Positions 1 through 8,556 of a stretch of DNA of 20,699 nt are shown here, piece after piece. Location: the IMG/VR virus record IMGVR_UViG_3300007960_000264, positions 1 to 20,699 of that record, one strand, 5' to 3'. The first letter of the stretch is position 1. Each line of letters begins with the position of its first letter. Position numbers and translations under genes: made by a program. The notes beneath the pieces were generated by a model that was not told the origin of the DNA, ran no database searches, and worked only from the letters and a program-made list of their open reading frames with translations. This stretch comes from a virus.

Positions 1-2
1 CA

Positions 3-1832
3 TTTAACAGTAATATGATTGTTAATGAGTCTTTCTTGGACTCGGCAACTCTTCGTGAAAACGTTGTATCTCTGGCAAAAAATATTGGTTATGTACCACG
101 CTCTAGAACAGCAGCAAAGGCAATTATATCGTTCTCTGTGATCACTACAGAGAGTGTTTCTACTCTTACCCTCAAAAGAGGTTTGGTATGTGTAGGAGAG
201 GCAAACGACACCACATACACATTCTCAATACCTGAAGATGTAACGGCAAATGTAGTAGATGGTGTAGCACAATTTAATGAGATAGAGATATATCAAGGAA
301 CATATTTAACAAAATCTTTTACATATGATGGTTCTTTAGACCAAAGATTCATCTTAAACAATCCTTTTATAGATACTTCCACTCTTCGTGTTTATGTTAA
401 AAAGACTGCCGAGGACGGTCTTGGAATAGAATACAGCATTGTAGATAATATTTTAAATATAACTCCAGTCTCAAAAATTTATCTCATACAAGAAGTTCAA
501 GATGAGAAATATGAAATTATTTTTGGAGATGGAATAATTGGTAAAAAACTTGGCGATGAAGTTGGTTCTGATGGGACTATAGTAACTGCAAATTATATTA
601 TTACTGATGGCAGAGATGGCAATGGACCTAGTGAATTTTCTTTTGCTGGTAGTATCGTAAAGGTAGTTAATTCTGTTGAAACGGTAATTGATCCTGGTGA
701 TGTGACGGTAACCACCGTCCAACAGGCGATTAATGGTTCTGACATTGAATCTATTAACTCTATCAAATATTATGCTCCTAGAGTTTATTCATCACAAAAT
801 AGAGCGGTTACCTCTAGAGACTATGAAGCAATCATCAAACAGATTTACCCAAATACAGAATCTGTTGCCGTTATCGGTGGAGAAGAATTAGATCCCCCAG
901 AATTTGGAAATGTTATTTTAAGCATCAAACCAAAAAATGGGACATATGTTTCCGATTTTGATAAGACAAGAATTCTTAGTGATTTAAAACAATACACTAT
1001 ATCTGGCATTAATCAAAAAATTATTGACCTTAAGGTACTATATGTAGAAATAGATTCTTCCATATATTATAACAATTCTCAAATTTCTGGAGAGAATAGT
1101 TTAAAGACGAAAGTAGTCAATAGTTTGACAAAGTATTCGGAATCTTTAGACCTTAATAAATTTGGTGGAAGGTTTAAGTATAGTAAAGTTCTTGGTGTAA
1201 TTGACAAAACTGATACTTCAATAACTTCTAATATTACCAAAGTAAGAATCAGAAGAGACCTACGTGCTTCTCTGAATCAATTTGCCCAGTATGAATTATG
1301 TTTTGGTAATAGATTCCATATAAATCCTACTGGACGCAATATTAAGTCAACAGGATTCACCATTTCTGGAGAGTCTTCCACGGTATATCTAACAGATACA
1401 CCATCTATTACTGTGGAATCAGGTAATAATATTACTAGTTCAACAGAAGCAGTAAATCTTTTCTTAACCAGACCCAGTAGAGTTTCTGCAAAAACTGGAG
1501 TTATTTCCGTAATTAAAATTGATTCTTCAGGCAAATCAACCGTTGTTGTTAAGGATGCCGGAACAGTTGACTATGTGAAAGGTGAAATTATGTTAGGAAC
1601 AGTTAACATTACATCTACAGAAAAACCAAATGGAGTTATTGAGATTCAGGCATTCCCAGAATCTAACGATGTTATTGGATTAAAGGATTTATATTTATCT
1701 TTTGATATTTCCAAAAGTCAAATAAATATGAGAAGAGATGTAATTGCTTCTGGTGATGAAATAACAGGAAATGTTTTTACTAGAGATTATTATACATCAA
1801 GTTACTCAAACGGGAATCTAACAAGAAACTAA
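3..1832 (+). CDS. 6: gp6-like baseplate wedge protein (5' end cut by window)
   Basis: Structural subunit of the T4-like tail baseplate. In T4, gp6 dimers link neighbouring wedges into the ring around the hub. The frame is open from base 3 (codons F-N-S-N) into the ATG at 15. The stretch after it (NESFLDSATLRENVV, then GYVPRSRTAAKA) aligns in my memory with an internal part of T4 gp6 about 65 residues from its start, so the true start lies off the left edge and the ATG at 15 is probably an internal methionine. Counting from base 15, residues 266-307 (TSRDYEAIIKQIYPNTESV, then IGGEELDPPEFGN) form the most recognisable gp6 / baseplate-J-like segment. The visible 605-609 residues plus about 60 missing would come close to T4 gp6 (about 660). 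It ends in TAA, with the next gene's ATG one base later, which suggests translational coupling. The call rests on remembered family sequence and gene order; no alignment was run. Confidence 0.88.
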   Translation, partial: FNSNMIVNESFLDSATLRENVVSLAKNIGYVPRSRTAAKAIISFSVITTESVSTLTLKRGLVCVGEANDTTYTFSIPEDVTANVVDGVAQFNEIEIYQGTYLTKSFTYDGSLDQRFILNNPFIDTSTLRVYVKKTAEDGLGIEYSIVDNILNITPVSKIYLIQEVQDEKYEIIFGDGIIGKKLGDEVGSDGTIVTANYIITDGRDGNGPSEFSFAGSIVKVVNSVETVIDPGDVTVTTVQQAINGSDIESINSIKYYAPRVYSSQNRAVTSRDYEAIIKQIYPNTESVAVIGGEELDPPEFGNVILSIKPKNGTYVSDFDKTRILSDLKQYTISGINQKIIDLKVLYVEIDSSIYYNNSQISGENSLKTKVVNSLTKYSESLDLNKFGGRFKYSKVLGVIDKTDTSITSNITKVRIRRDLRASLNQFAQYELCFGNRFHINPTGRNIKSTGFTISGESSTVYLTDTPSITVESGNNITSSTEAVNLFLTRPSRVSAKTGVISVIKIDSSGKSTVVVKDAGTVDYVKGEIMLGTVNITSTEKPNGVIEIQAFPESNDVIGLKDLYLSFDISKSQINMRRDVIASGDEITGNVFTRDYYTSSYSNGNLTRN

Positions 1833-1833
1833 T

Positions 1834-4800
1834 ATGATACAGACTGGATTTGAATCTAGAGTTAAGGTTCAGCAAATTATTGAGAGCCAACTTCCAAGTT
1901 TTATATTGGATGAAAATCCGAATGCAACAGAATTTTTGAAGCAATATTACATATCACAAGAATATCAAGGTGGACCAATTGATATTGCCGAAAATTTAGA
2001 TCAATACTTAGAACTAGATAATCTCATACCAGAAGTAATTGCAGATAATTCTACATTATCTGCTAATATTAGTGCGTCTGATACTAGCATTCAAGTATCG
2101 AGCACCAAAGGATTTCCAAGTAAATATGGTCTTTTTAAACTTGATGATGAGGTAATTACATATACTGGTATTAGTGGAAATACTTTTACTGGTTGTATTC
2201 GTGGTTTCAGTGGAATTACGGGATACCATCAAGAGTTAAATCAAGAAGAGTTAGTTTTTTCTGAAACTACTGCAGATTCTCATACTTCTGGATCTTCAGT
2301 AGAAAATTTAAGTTCTTTATTTTTAAAAGAATTTTATGAAAAGATAAAATATACTCTTACTCCAGAATTACAAAAGGTCGATTTTACTCCTAATTTAAAA
2401 GTTAGTAACTTTTTAAAGGAAACAAAATCTTTTTATGCCGCTAAAGGAACTGACGAATCGTTTAGAATTTTGTTTCGTGTTCTTTATAACGAAAAACCAA
2501 CCGTTGTAAACTTAGAACAATATTTGATAAAACCATCATCCTCAGAATATTTGAGAAGAGGGGTAGCAATTGCAGAAGTTATTTCATTAAATTTTGATGA
2601 GAGTGACTTTGATGCGACGAAATTATCTGGAAAAACAATTAGAAAAACTAATGATGATACCACCAGCGCCTCTATATCTTCGATAGAACCTTTTAGGAGA
2701 GGATCCAAAACATACTACAAACTTTTTCTTTTTGTTGGGTACAATGAATTTTCTGCAATTGAAGGCGATTTTGAAATAACCCCAAGCACAAAATCAACTT
2801 TAACAACACCAATTGGGTCTCCCGTGTTAACGGTAGATTCTACTATAGGATTTGAAAATAGTGGAACTTTAATATCTGGAAATAACACAATTTCGTATAT
2901 CGGAAAAAGTGTTAATCAATTTTTCAATTGTTCTGGAATTGATACTGAAATATCTAAGAACAGTTTAGTTACATCTAATGAAACTTACTATGTTTATCAA
3001 GATAATAATCTTTCTCAGAAAGTAAATCTGAGACTTCTTGGAGTATTATCTGATTTTGTAAAAGAGTCTAATAATATTAGAGTTACTGAAGGAAGTAGAA
3101 TATCGATTAAAAACCTTGGTGATGTAGTTAAAAATCCCATTGAAAATAAAACATATAAAGAAATTTTTGCAAACTCTTGGATTTACAATACTGCAGTAAA
3201 ATATGAAGTAGATTCAACAGGATCTAATTATAGTCTTAGAAGTAATATTGATAGGTCAAGTCTTAAAGTTGGCGATAGAGTAGAACTATTGGAGAGAAAT
3301 GGTCAAGAAAGTTTAGTAGAAGAAAATGGAAGTGTTCCCGCATATATTAGTGCTATAGATACAACAAATAACACGATAAAACTTGGTGGTTCATTTAATA
3401 CCAATTCTTCTATTGATTACGACCTCCGTAGAAAAATAAACACGGCTTTTAGTTCTGGAGTACCGATTGAATATGGCAATAATGCAGTAACATCAGACAT
3501 TCAAAATGTATATACTGAAGGAAGCGATTATGTATATGTTGCTTCAAATTCTTTACCGTCTGGTGAAATAAATGGCGATAATAGTTACAGATATAATATT
3601 GCAAAAAATATTTTTAAATTTACCATAGATTCTGAGGATAGATTATTAGATCAAGATTTAGATAAGTATTCTATTATATTAAGTAGTGATAATGTACCTT
3701 TTGTAACTGGTGATAGGATTTATTACCAACCATCTTCAGTACCTCTTGTTGGGTTAGAAACAGGTTCTTACTATGTAGAAGTATTGTCTAATCCCAAACA
3801 AATTAGACTTTATGATTCTAGATCCTTCATAGGAGGACCTGATTATAAAACTTTTAGCGCATCAGAGGAAGGAATTGGTTCTCATACATTTTCTTTATAT
3901 TCTCAGAGAGAAGATAAAATAGGCGTTCAAAAAATATTTAAAAAATTTCCATTAGGTTCAAAAATACAATCACCAGGAGAACCTACCACTCCAGGAACCA
4001 CTGGAATGTTAATTAATGGAGTTGAAATTTCTAACTATAAGTCTTTTGATAGAGTATATTATGGTCCAGTAAACAAGGTAAATGTCTTTAATCAAGGATT
4101 TGGATATGATGTAATAAATCCTCCAAGACTAGTAGTTTCGGAGAGTTCTGGAACTACTGCATTGGTTCAACCAGTTGTCAGTGGAAATATTGAAAATGTT
4201 TATATTGATACACAAGATTATGATATTGATAAAATATTGTCCATAGATATTTCTGGTGGAAATGGATCTGGTGCTGTAATAGAACCTATTATAACCAGAC
4301 AGTTTAGATCAGTATCTTTCGATGGAAGAACTTCATCCGATGGTGGTGGAATAGGAACATCTTTAAACAGAATTCAATTTATTTCTGACCACAATTTCCA
4401 GAATGGTGAAGAGATTGTTTATAACAATAATGGAAATGCTAATTTATTCATTGACGGTTCTATATCGACTTTAATAAATAATGCTTCTTATTTTGTTAAA
4501 GTTGAAAATAGCAATACCATAAGTTTATTCGAAACACAGTCTGATTATATCTCGGGAATTAATACTGTAGGATTTTCTACAGGAACCGATGGTATTCACA
4601 AATTTAAAACATCTATACCGAAAAATAAAATTTCAAGTGTAAAGATATTAAATGGTGGAAGTGGATATACAAATAGAAAACTCATAGTATCACCCTCAGG
4701 AATTTCTACTGAAAATAATACTATCAATTTTGAAAATCATGGATTTAATACCGGAGAATTGGTAACTTACGATTTTGAAACTTCTGGTATATCTGGAGTT

Positions 4801-7800
4801 TCAACAAACAATCAATATTTTGTTATTAAAATTGATGATGACTCATTTAGAATTTGCAATGCGGGGGTTGGTGGAACTATTGTAAGTGAGTTTGATAGAA
4901 AAGATTATATTAAGTTTTCAAACACTGGTTCAGGTTATCAGTATTTCAATTATCCAGATATATCAATATCAATAAAATATAACCCAGTTGGATTTTCATC
5001 TTCTTCTCAACAATATCAAGAATTATCAGTAACTCCTGTGGTCAGAGGAAGCATTGTTGATGCATATCTCTATGAAAAAGGAACAGGTTATGGTTCAACT
5101 GTCCTGAACTATAAAGAAAAACCAGTAATATCCATAGAAAATGGAAAAGATGCTTCACTTAGTCCAAATATTGTAGGCGGAGAGATACAATCGGTAACAA
5201 TACAGTATGGTGGAACAGAATATTACTCTGTTCCAGATCTAGAAGTTTTCGATCCTACGGGGTCTGGAACCGGAGCGATAGTTAGAGCAACTATTTCAAA
5301 TGGTCAAATTACAGGTATAATAGTTGTAAATTCGGGAATTTCATATTCTGCTTCTTCGATTATTAGGGTAAAACCTTCAGGAACTGAGGCATCATTTGGA
5401 GCACAAATTAGATACTTGACGGTCAATAATAACTTGAAATTTGGAAATGAAGTTTTACTAGAATCAACAAGTAAGTTAAAGTATACGGTTTCGGGTTATT
5501 TTAATTCTTTAAGAACATCTTTTAAAGAGAGTGCTTCGAATTCACTTACACCATCTATTTCTAAAATTATTGGATGGGCTTATGATGGGAATCCAATTTA
5601 TGGACCTTTTGGATACTCAGATGTAGACGATGAAACTTCACCAATCAAAATATTAAATTCTGGTTATTCATTAAATACATCGAATGTTTTAGATAGACCA
5701 TTAGGATTTGGTGGTGGATTTTTCATTGAAGATTATAAATTTGTACCTGGAAATGACCTTGATAGGAAAAATGGAAGATTTGCAAAAACACCAGAATTTC
5801 CCAATGGTGTTTATGCGTACTATGCTACAATAAATTCCTCAGGTAGTCCAGTTTTTCCATATTTTATTGGTGACGAATATGAGTCTAAAACACTCACAGA
5901 AAATGATACCTTAGATCAAACTTTCGATTTCGGGTCTTCAAATCTTTTGAGAAACACATTACCATATAAAGTTTCTGATAATGGCGCTGGATATGATTAT
6001 TTTACAGAAATTGATGACATAACAAACCAAAAAATCAAAGTAGAGTCTGTTTTTTCTGGTTCTATTGATGATTTTGAAATTTTAAATTCTGGAAACAATT
6101 ATTCTGTTGGAGATGATGTCAATTTTAACAATGCAGGAACTAACGGTGGTGGTTTGAAATTACAGGTTTCTGAACTTAAAGGAAAAGATATTGTAAGCAT
6201 AGAAACATCATCGTTAACGCAAGACAATTTTGTTATTTCTTGGGAAAATTACGACAAAGTAAAGGTAACGAGTTCAGACTATTCCAATCACCAGTTTAAT
6301 AATGAAGATTATGTAGTATTTTCAAATTTATCAAATAATCTTTCAGATTTGAATGGAATTTATAAAATATCAGTTCCTTCCGAAACTGCAACCTCACTTT
6401 CTACTGTAACTAGTGCTATTAGCATTGGTGGAACAGAACTATATGTTTCTAATATCCCAAATAATATATCCATTGGCAGTAGCATTGGTATTGGAACGGA
6501 ATTTTTACAAGTATTGGATATATTCAAAGATAAAAATATATTGAGAGTCAAAAGAGGTTTAATAGGAACTTCTCATGATAAAAATTCTATCGTTACATTC
6601 TATCCAGATTCATTTACAATCAGTAAAGAACTAAATTATTTTGATTCTAAAGTTGATGATAGGGCATATTTTAATCCACAAGAATCTGTTGGATTTGGAA
6701 CGACCGCTGGTCTTTTTGACACAAAAACTTTTGGATTTGGAATAGAAACGGTAACAAGAAGTGTTCCTACTCAATCAATTTACATAGAAAATCATCCATT
6801 TAAAAACAATCAGAGACTTTCATACAGTTATACTGGTTCATTAATTGGTATTTCCACGGATGGTGTTAATTTAATTGGTGGAGGAATACCCTCAACAGTT
6901 TATGTTTCTAATAAAGGCAAGGATTTAATTGGATTGAAGGCCAGTATTGGAACTAGCGAATTTTTCTTCCATAGTGGTGGGGATGATAATGATTATGAAT
7001 ATTATTTTGAATCAAATTACGCCCAAGAAACTGGAACGGTATCTAGAATAAAAGCAACTGTTTCAGTTTCTACTGCACATGGAATGCTAAGTGGAGATTT
7101 AGTTAATCTTACAGTCAATCCAAATCTATCCGTAGGAATCGCTTCTACTTCCGTTAAGGTTATCAGAGATTTATCTACTTCAAAGATTCTTATCAATCCA
7201 ATTGAATTTAATTCTACCGGAATTGATACAACCACAAATACTATTACCATTTCTAATCACAATTTAACTACTGGAGATAAAGTCAATTATTCTGCAGATA
7301 TAGTAGCTTCTGGTCTTTCTACTGGTGATTTTTACGTTTATAAAGTAAATGATAATAACATAAAGTTATGTGAAACTTATATTGATTCTACGAGCAATCC
7401 ACCATTGGTAGTAAGTATTGCTAGCACCGGTGGCTCTGACCAAAAACTGTCATCTATAAATCCCAGAATTAATTCTTTTAAGAAAAATAACCTAGTGTTT
7501 GATCTTTCAGATTCTTCTTTATCTGGTTATAATTTCAATATTTACGCCGATAAAGAATTTAAGTCTAAATTTGTTTCTACTGCTTCTACATCAGGTTTCA
7601 ATATTTCTAGGGTGGGAACGGACCTAACCTTAATCTATGATTCTAACACTCCCGAAAAACTTTACTACACTATAGAAAAATCTGGCACTGCAGGCACTGC
7701 ACTTCATCCAGATAAAGATGTAAAAAATTATTCCGAAATAAACTTTATAAACAGTTATTATTCAGGCAGTTATAATATAAGTGGTGTTGGAACAACTACC

Positions 7801-8499
7801 TTTGAATTAATTTTAAGTACTAATCCAGAAAGATCGTCATATGTACAATCTGAGTGTGATGTGTTGGAGTATTCTACTAATTCTAACACATCTACTGGAC
7901 CAATTAGTGATTTAAAAATAATTTCTAGCGGAAGTGGGTATAAAAAATTACCAGAATTTGAGAGTGTTACATCTTCTTCTGGAGAAAATGCAAAAATTCT
8001 TCCAAAATCTAATAAAATTGGAAATATCAAGGAATTAAAAGTTTTAAATCAAGAATTTGAGTATCCATTCGATAGTACTCTACAACCAAGTGCTTTATTG
8101 CCATCTCAAATTTCAATTAAAAATTCAAACACTTTAGACAATATTACCGTATCTAATGGTGGAAGTGGTTTCATTTCACCCCCAAGTATTATAATCGTAA
8201 GTAACGATACTAGACAAAAAATTAATTCTGGATTACTCACTCCCACACTTACAGGTAGTTCTATAAACTCTGTAAAAATTGAATCGGAACCAAAAGGAAT
8301 TCCAGATAATTCTGTAGAAATATTTACTGTCAATAACAGTAATGGTGTTACAATTCAGAAAATGCAATCTTCCAGAAGTGGAATATTTACTTGTGAAATA
8401 ACAAAACCAGATGGAGGAATTCAATTTAATGTTGGTGAAGAGGTTTTCATTGAAGGAATCCAAAAAGAAAGTATTGACGGAACAGGATTTAATTCTTAA
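1834..8499 (+). CDS. 7: Giant gp7-like baseplate wedge/virion protein with YHYH-like domain (N-terminal part, ends at in-frame TAA)
   Basis: 2221 residues, starting one base after gene 6 at ATG 1834; no strong Shine-Dalgarno is visible. Residues 200-220 (FYAAKGTDESF, then LFRVLYNE) match a motif I remember near the C-terminal third of T4 gp7, the wedge initiator that binds gp10 and gp8. Position between genes 6 and 8 agrees. Residues about 1243-1350 carry a YHYH-like domain (GWAYDGNPIYGPFGY at 1247-1261). The rest is low-charge, Ser/Thr/Gly/Asn-rich beta-type sequence with recurring modules: an H-x-F-x-x-G-[DE]-x-V-x-Y module about eight times, an RGxxGT module twice, and GGxGY motifs. There are no signal peptide, membrane segments or enzyme motifs that I can see. 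T4 gp7 is about 1030 residues, so this is greatly enlarged. Coding sense does not end at the TAA: the same frame continues at once with similar protein (see 8557-13446). The exact role of the enlarged part is unknown. Confidence 0.8.
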   Translation: MIQTGFESRVKVQQIIESQLPSFILDENPNATEFLKQYYISQEYQGGPIDIAENLDQYLELDNLIPEVIADNSTLSANISASDTSIQVSSTKGFPSKYGLFKLDDEVITYTGISGNTFTGCIRGFSGITGYHQELNQEELVFSETTADSHTSGSSVENLSSLFLKEFYEKIKYTLTPELQKVDFTPNLKVSNFLKETKSFYAAKGTDESFRILFRVLYNEKPTVVNLEQYLIKPSSSEYLRRGVAIAEVISLNFDESDFDATKLSGKTIRKTNDDTTSASISSIEPFRRGSKTYYKLFLFVGYNEFSAIEGDFEITPSTKSTLTTPIGSPVLTVDSTIGFENSGTLISGNNTISYIGKSVNQFFNCSGIDTEISKNSLVTSNETYYVYQDNNLSQKVNLRLLGVLSDFVKESNNIRVTEGSRISIKNLGDVVKNPIENKTYKEIFANSWIYNTAVKYEVDSTGSNYSLRSNIDRSSLKVGDRVELLERNGQESLVEENGSVPAYISAIDTTNNTIKLGGSFNTNSSIDYDLRRKINTAFSSGVPIEYGNNAVTSDIQNVYTEGSDYVYVASNSLPSGEINGDNSYRYNIAKNIFKFTIDSEDRLLDQDLDKYSIILSSDNVPFVTGDRIYYQPSSVPLVGLETGSYYVEVLSNPKQIRLYDSRSFIGGPDYKTFSASEEGIGSHTFSLYSQREDKIGVQKIFKKFPLGSKIQSPGEPTTPGTTGMLINGVEISNYKSFDRVYYGPVNKVNVFNQGFGYDVINPPRLVVSESSGTTALVQPVVSGNIENVYIDTQDYDIDKILSIDISGGNGSGAVIEPIITRQFRSVSFDGRTSSDGGGIGTSLNRIQFISDHNFQNGEEIVYNNNGNANLFIDGSISTLINNASYFVKVENSNTISLFETQSDYISGINTVGFSTGTDGIHKFKTSIPKNKISSVKILNGGSGYTNRKLIVSPSGISTENNTINFENHGFNTGELVTYDFETSGISGVSTNNQYFVIKIDDDSFRICNAGVGGTIVSEFDRKDYIKFSNTGSGYQYFNYPDISISIKYNPVGFSSSSQQYQELSVTPVVRGSIVDAYLYEKGTGYGSTVLNYKEKPVISIENGKDASLSPNIVGGEIQSVTIQYGGTEYYSVPDLEVFDPTGSGTGAIVRATISNGQITGIIVVNSGISYSASSIIRVKPSGTEASFGAQIRYLTVNNNLKFGNEVLLESTSKLKYTVSGYFNSLRTSFKESASNSLTPSISKIIGWAYDGNPIYGPFGYSDVDDETSPIKILNSGYSLNTSNVLDRPLGFGGGFFIEDYKFVPGNDLDRKNGRFAKTPEFPNGVYAYYATINSSGSPVFPYFIGDEYESKTLTENDTLDQTFDFGSSNLLRNTLPYKVSDNGAGYDYFTEIDDITNQKIKVESVFSGSIDDFEILNSGNNYSVGDDVNFNNAGTNGGGLKLQVSELKGKDIVSIETSSLTQDNFVISWENYDKVKVTSSDYSNHQFNNEDYVVFSNLSNNLSDLNGIYKISVPSETATSLSTVTSAISIGGTELYVSNIPNNISIGSSIGIGTEFLQVLDIFKDKNILRVKRGLIGTSHDKNSIVTFYPDSFTISKELNYFDSKVDDRAYFNPQESVGFGTTAGLFDTKTFGFGIETVTRSVPTQSIYIENHPFKNNQRLSYSYTGSLIGISTDGVNLIGGGIPSTVYVSNKGKDLIGLKASIGTSEFFFHSGGDDNDYEYYFESNYAQETGTVSRIKATVSVSTAHGMLSGDLVNLTVNPNLSVGIASTSVKVIRDLSTSKILINPIEFNSTGIDTTTNTITISNHNLTTGDKVNYSADIVASGLSTGDFYVYKVNDNNIKLCETYIDSTSNPPLVVSIASTGGSDQKLSSINPRINSFKKNNLVFDLSDSSLSGYNFNIYADKEFKSKFVSTASTSGFNISRVGTDLTLIYDSNTPEKLYYTIEKSGTAGTALHPDKDVKNYSEINFINSYYSGSYNISGVGTTTFELILSTNPERSSYVQSECDVLEYSTNSNTSTGPISDLKIISSGSGYKKLPEFESVTSSSGENAKILPKSNKIGNIKELKVLNQEFEYPFDSTLQPSALLPSQISIKNSNTLDNITVSNGGSGFISPPSIIIVSNDTRQKINSGLLTPTLTGSSINSVKIESEPKGIPDNSVEIFTVNNSNGVTIQKMQSSRSGIFTCEITKPDGGIQFNVGEEVFIEGIQKESIDGTGFNS
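2056..2231 (+). repeat. RGxxGT beta module, copy 1 (gp7-like protein)
   Basis: Encodes a module of about 58 residues: a T-S-I-Q-V strand, a hydrophobic stretch, 'DDEVITYTG', then 'CIRGFSGITGYHQ'. It has the same plan as copies at 6409-6606 and 10930-11170: strand, 'IGxExhxV', strand, R-G-x-x-G-T/I, then H or K. It is a degenerate protein-level repeat and the DNA is not conserved. Modules of this sort are common in phage tail and baseplate proteins; the function here is unknown. Confidence 0.55.
3667..4875 (+). repeat. Cluster of three H-x-F-x-x-G-x-x-V-x-Y modules
   Basis: Three copies of a module of about 55 residues lie near 3667-3837 (VPFVTGDRIYYQ ... YYVEV ... IRLYDSR), 4366-4545 (HNFQNGEEIVYN ... 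YFVKV ... ISLFETQ) and 4717-4875 (HGFNTGELVTYD ... YFVIKIDDDSFRICN). Each runs: turn with His or Pro, Phe, Gly-acidic, Val/Ile-x-Tyr strand, a Gly/Ser loop, a YF-V strand, then a short strand ending in Leu/Cys. Further copies occur near 6274-6378, 6778-6960, 7048-7215 and 7231-7400, and past the in-frame stop at 10591-10815. They are diverged protein repeats, probably small beta folds. Confidence 0.6.
5065..5385 (+). repeat. GGxGY / NGxIT beta-repeat block in gp7-like protein
   Basis: Two successive units of about 50 residues. They run: YEKGTGYGS, 'PVISIENGKDASLSPNIVGG', 'SVTIQYGGTEYYSVPDLEV', then 'GSGTGAIVRATISNGQITG' and 'IVVNSGISYS'. The second half matches blocks in the gp8-like protein (14161-14334) and the DUF4815-type protein (20316-20508). 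Single GGxGY-like motifs also occur near 4078, 4633, 4918, 5968, 7906 and 8143. This is a protein-level repeat with no long identical DNA. Confidence 0.65.
5560..5880 (+). other. YHYH-like domain inside the gp7-like protein (name-giving histidines absent)
   Basis: Residues about 1243-1350 of the gp7-like protein. The 'GWAYDGNPIYGPFGY' segment at 1247-1261 resembles the G-x-A-x-D-G-x-P-I-Y-G-P-x-G-Y core of the YHYH family. About 50 residues later come 'DRKNGRFAKTPEFPNGVY' and an 'FPYFIGDEY' ending, again as in that family. The signature tetrad reads Y-A-Y-Y (residues 1327-1330), so both histidines are missing. Family membership is from memory of the motif; the family has no firmly established activity that I know of, and here the domain is likely structural. 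Confidence 0.72.
6409..6606 (+). repeat. RGxxGT beta module, copy 2 (gp7-like protein)
   Basis: Encodes 'AISIGGTELYVSNIPNNISI', then 'GIGTEFLQVLDIFKDKNIL', then 'RVKRGLIGTSHDKNSIV'. Order and spacing of strands match copy 1 (2056-2231) and the copy in the downstream half (10930-11170). Copies of one module on both sides of the TAA at 8497 support a single ancestral protein. Confidence 0.6.
8497..8499 (+). other. In-frame TAA interrupting the giant gp7-like reading frame
   Basis: The codons before are G-T-G-F-N-S and those after are D-F-G-Y-R-F-L-T-V-K-N-Y, all in the frame that opens at 1834 and closes at 13444-13446. The 57 bases from 8500 to the first listed start (TTG 8557) are open and read like normal protein. 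No ATG in this frame occurs until 9049, and no Shine-Dalgarno precedes either candidate. TAA is the genuine terminator of all three genes whose ends are in the window (1830, 13444, 15022), so codon reassignment is unlikely. One base change from a sense codon (for example TCA, GAA or CAA) explains it. Confidence 0.85.
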
Positions 8500-8556
8500 G
8501 ATTTTGGATATCGATTCCTTACAGTCAAAAATTACACTACATCAAGTCCCTATGAT

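Noticed and set aside
7684-7701. GGCACTGCA tandem duplication as a regulatory repeat
   Set aside because: Two copies of nine bases in frame inside a coding region; most simply a short coding slippage.
8497-8499. Genetic code change (TAA read as sense)
   Set aside because: TAA is the terminator at 1830, 13444 and 15022, each followed closely by a new gene start, so it functions as a stop in this genome.
8552-8554. ATG close to the stop as a start of the downstream part
   Set aside because: It is in a different frame from the 8500-13446 reading frame.
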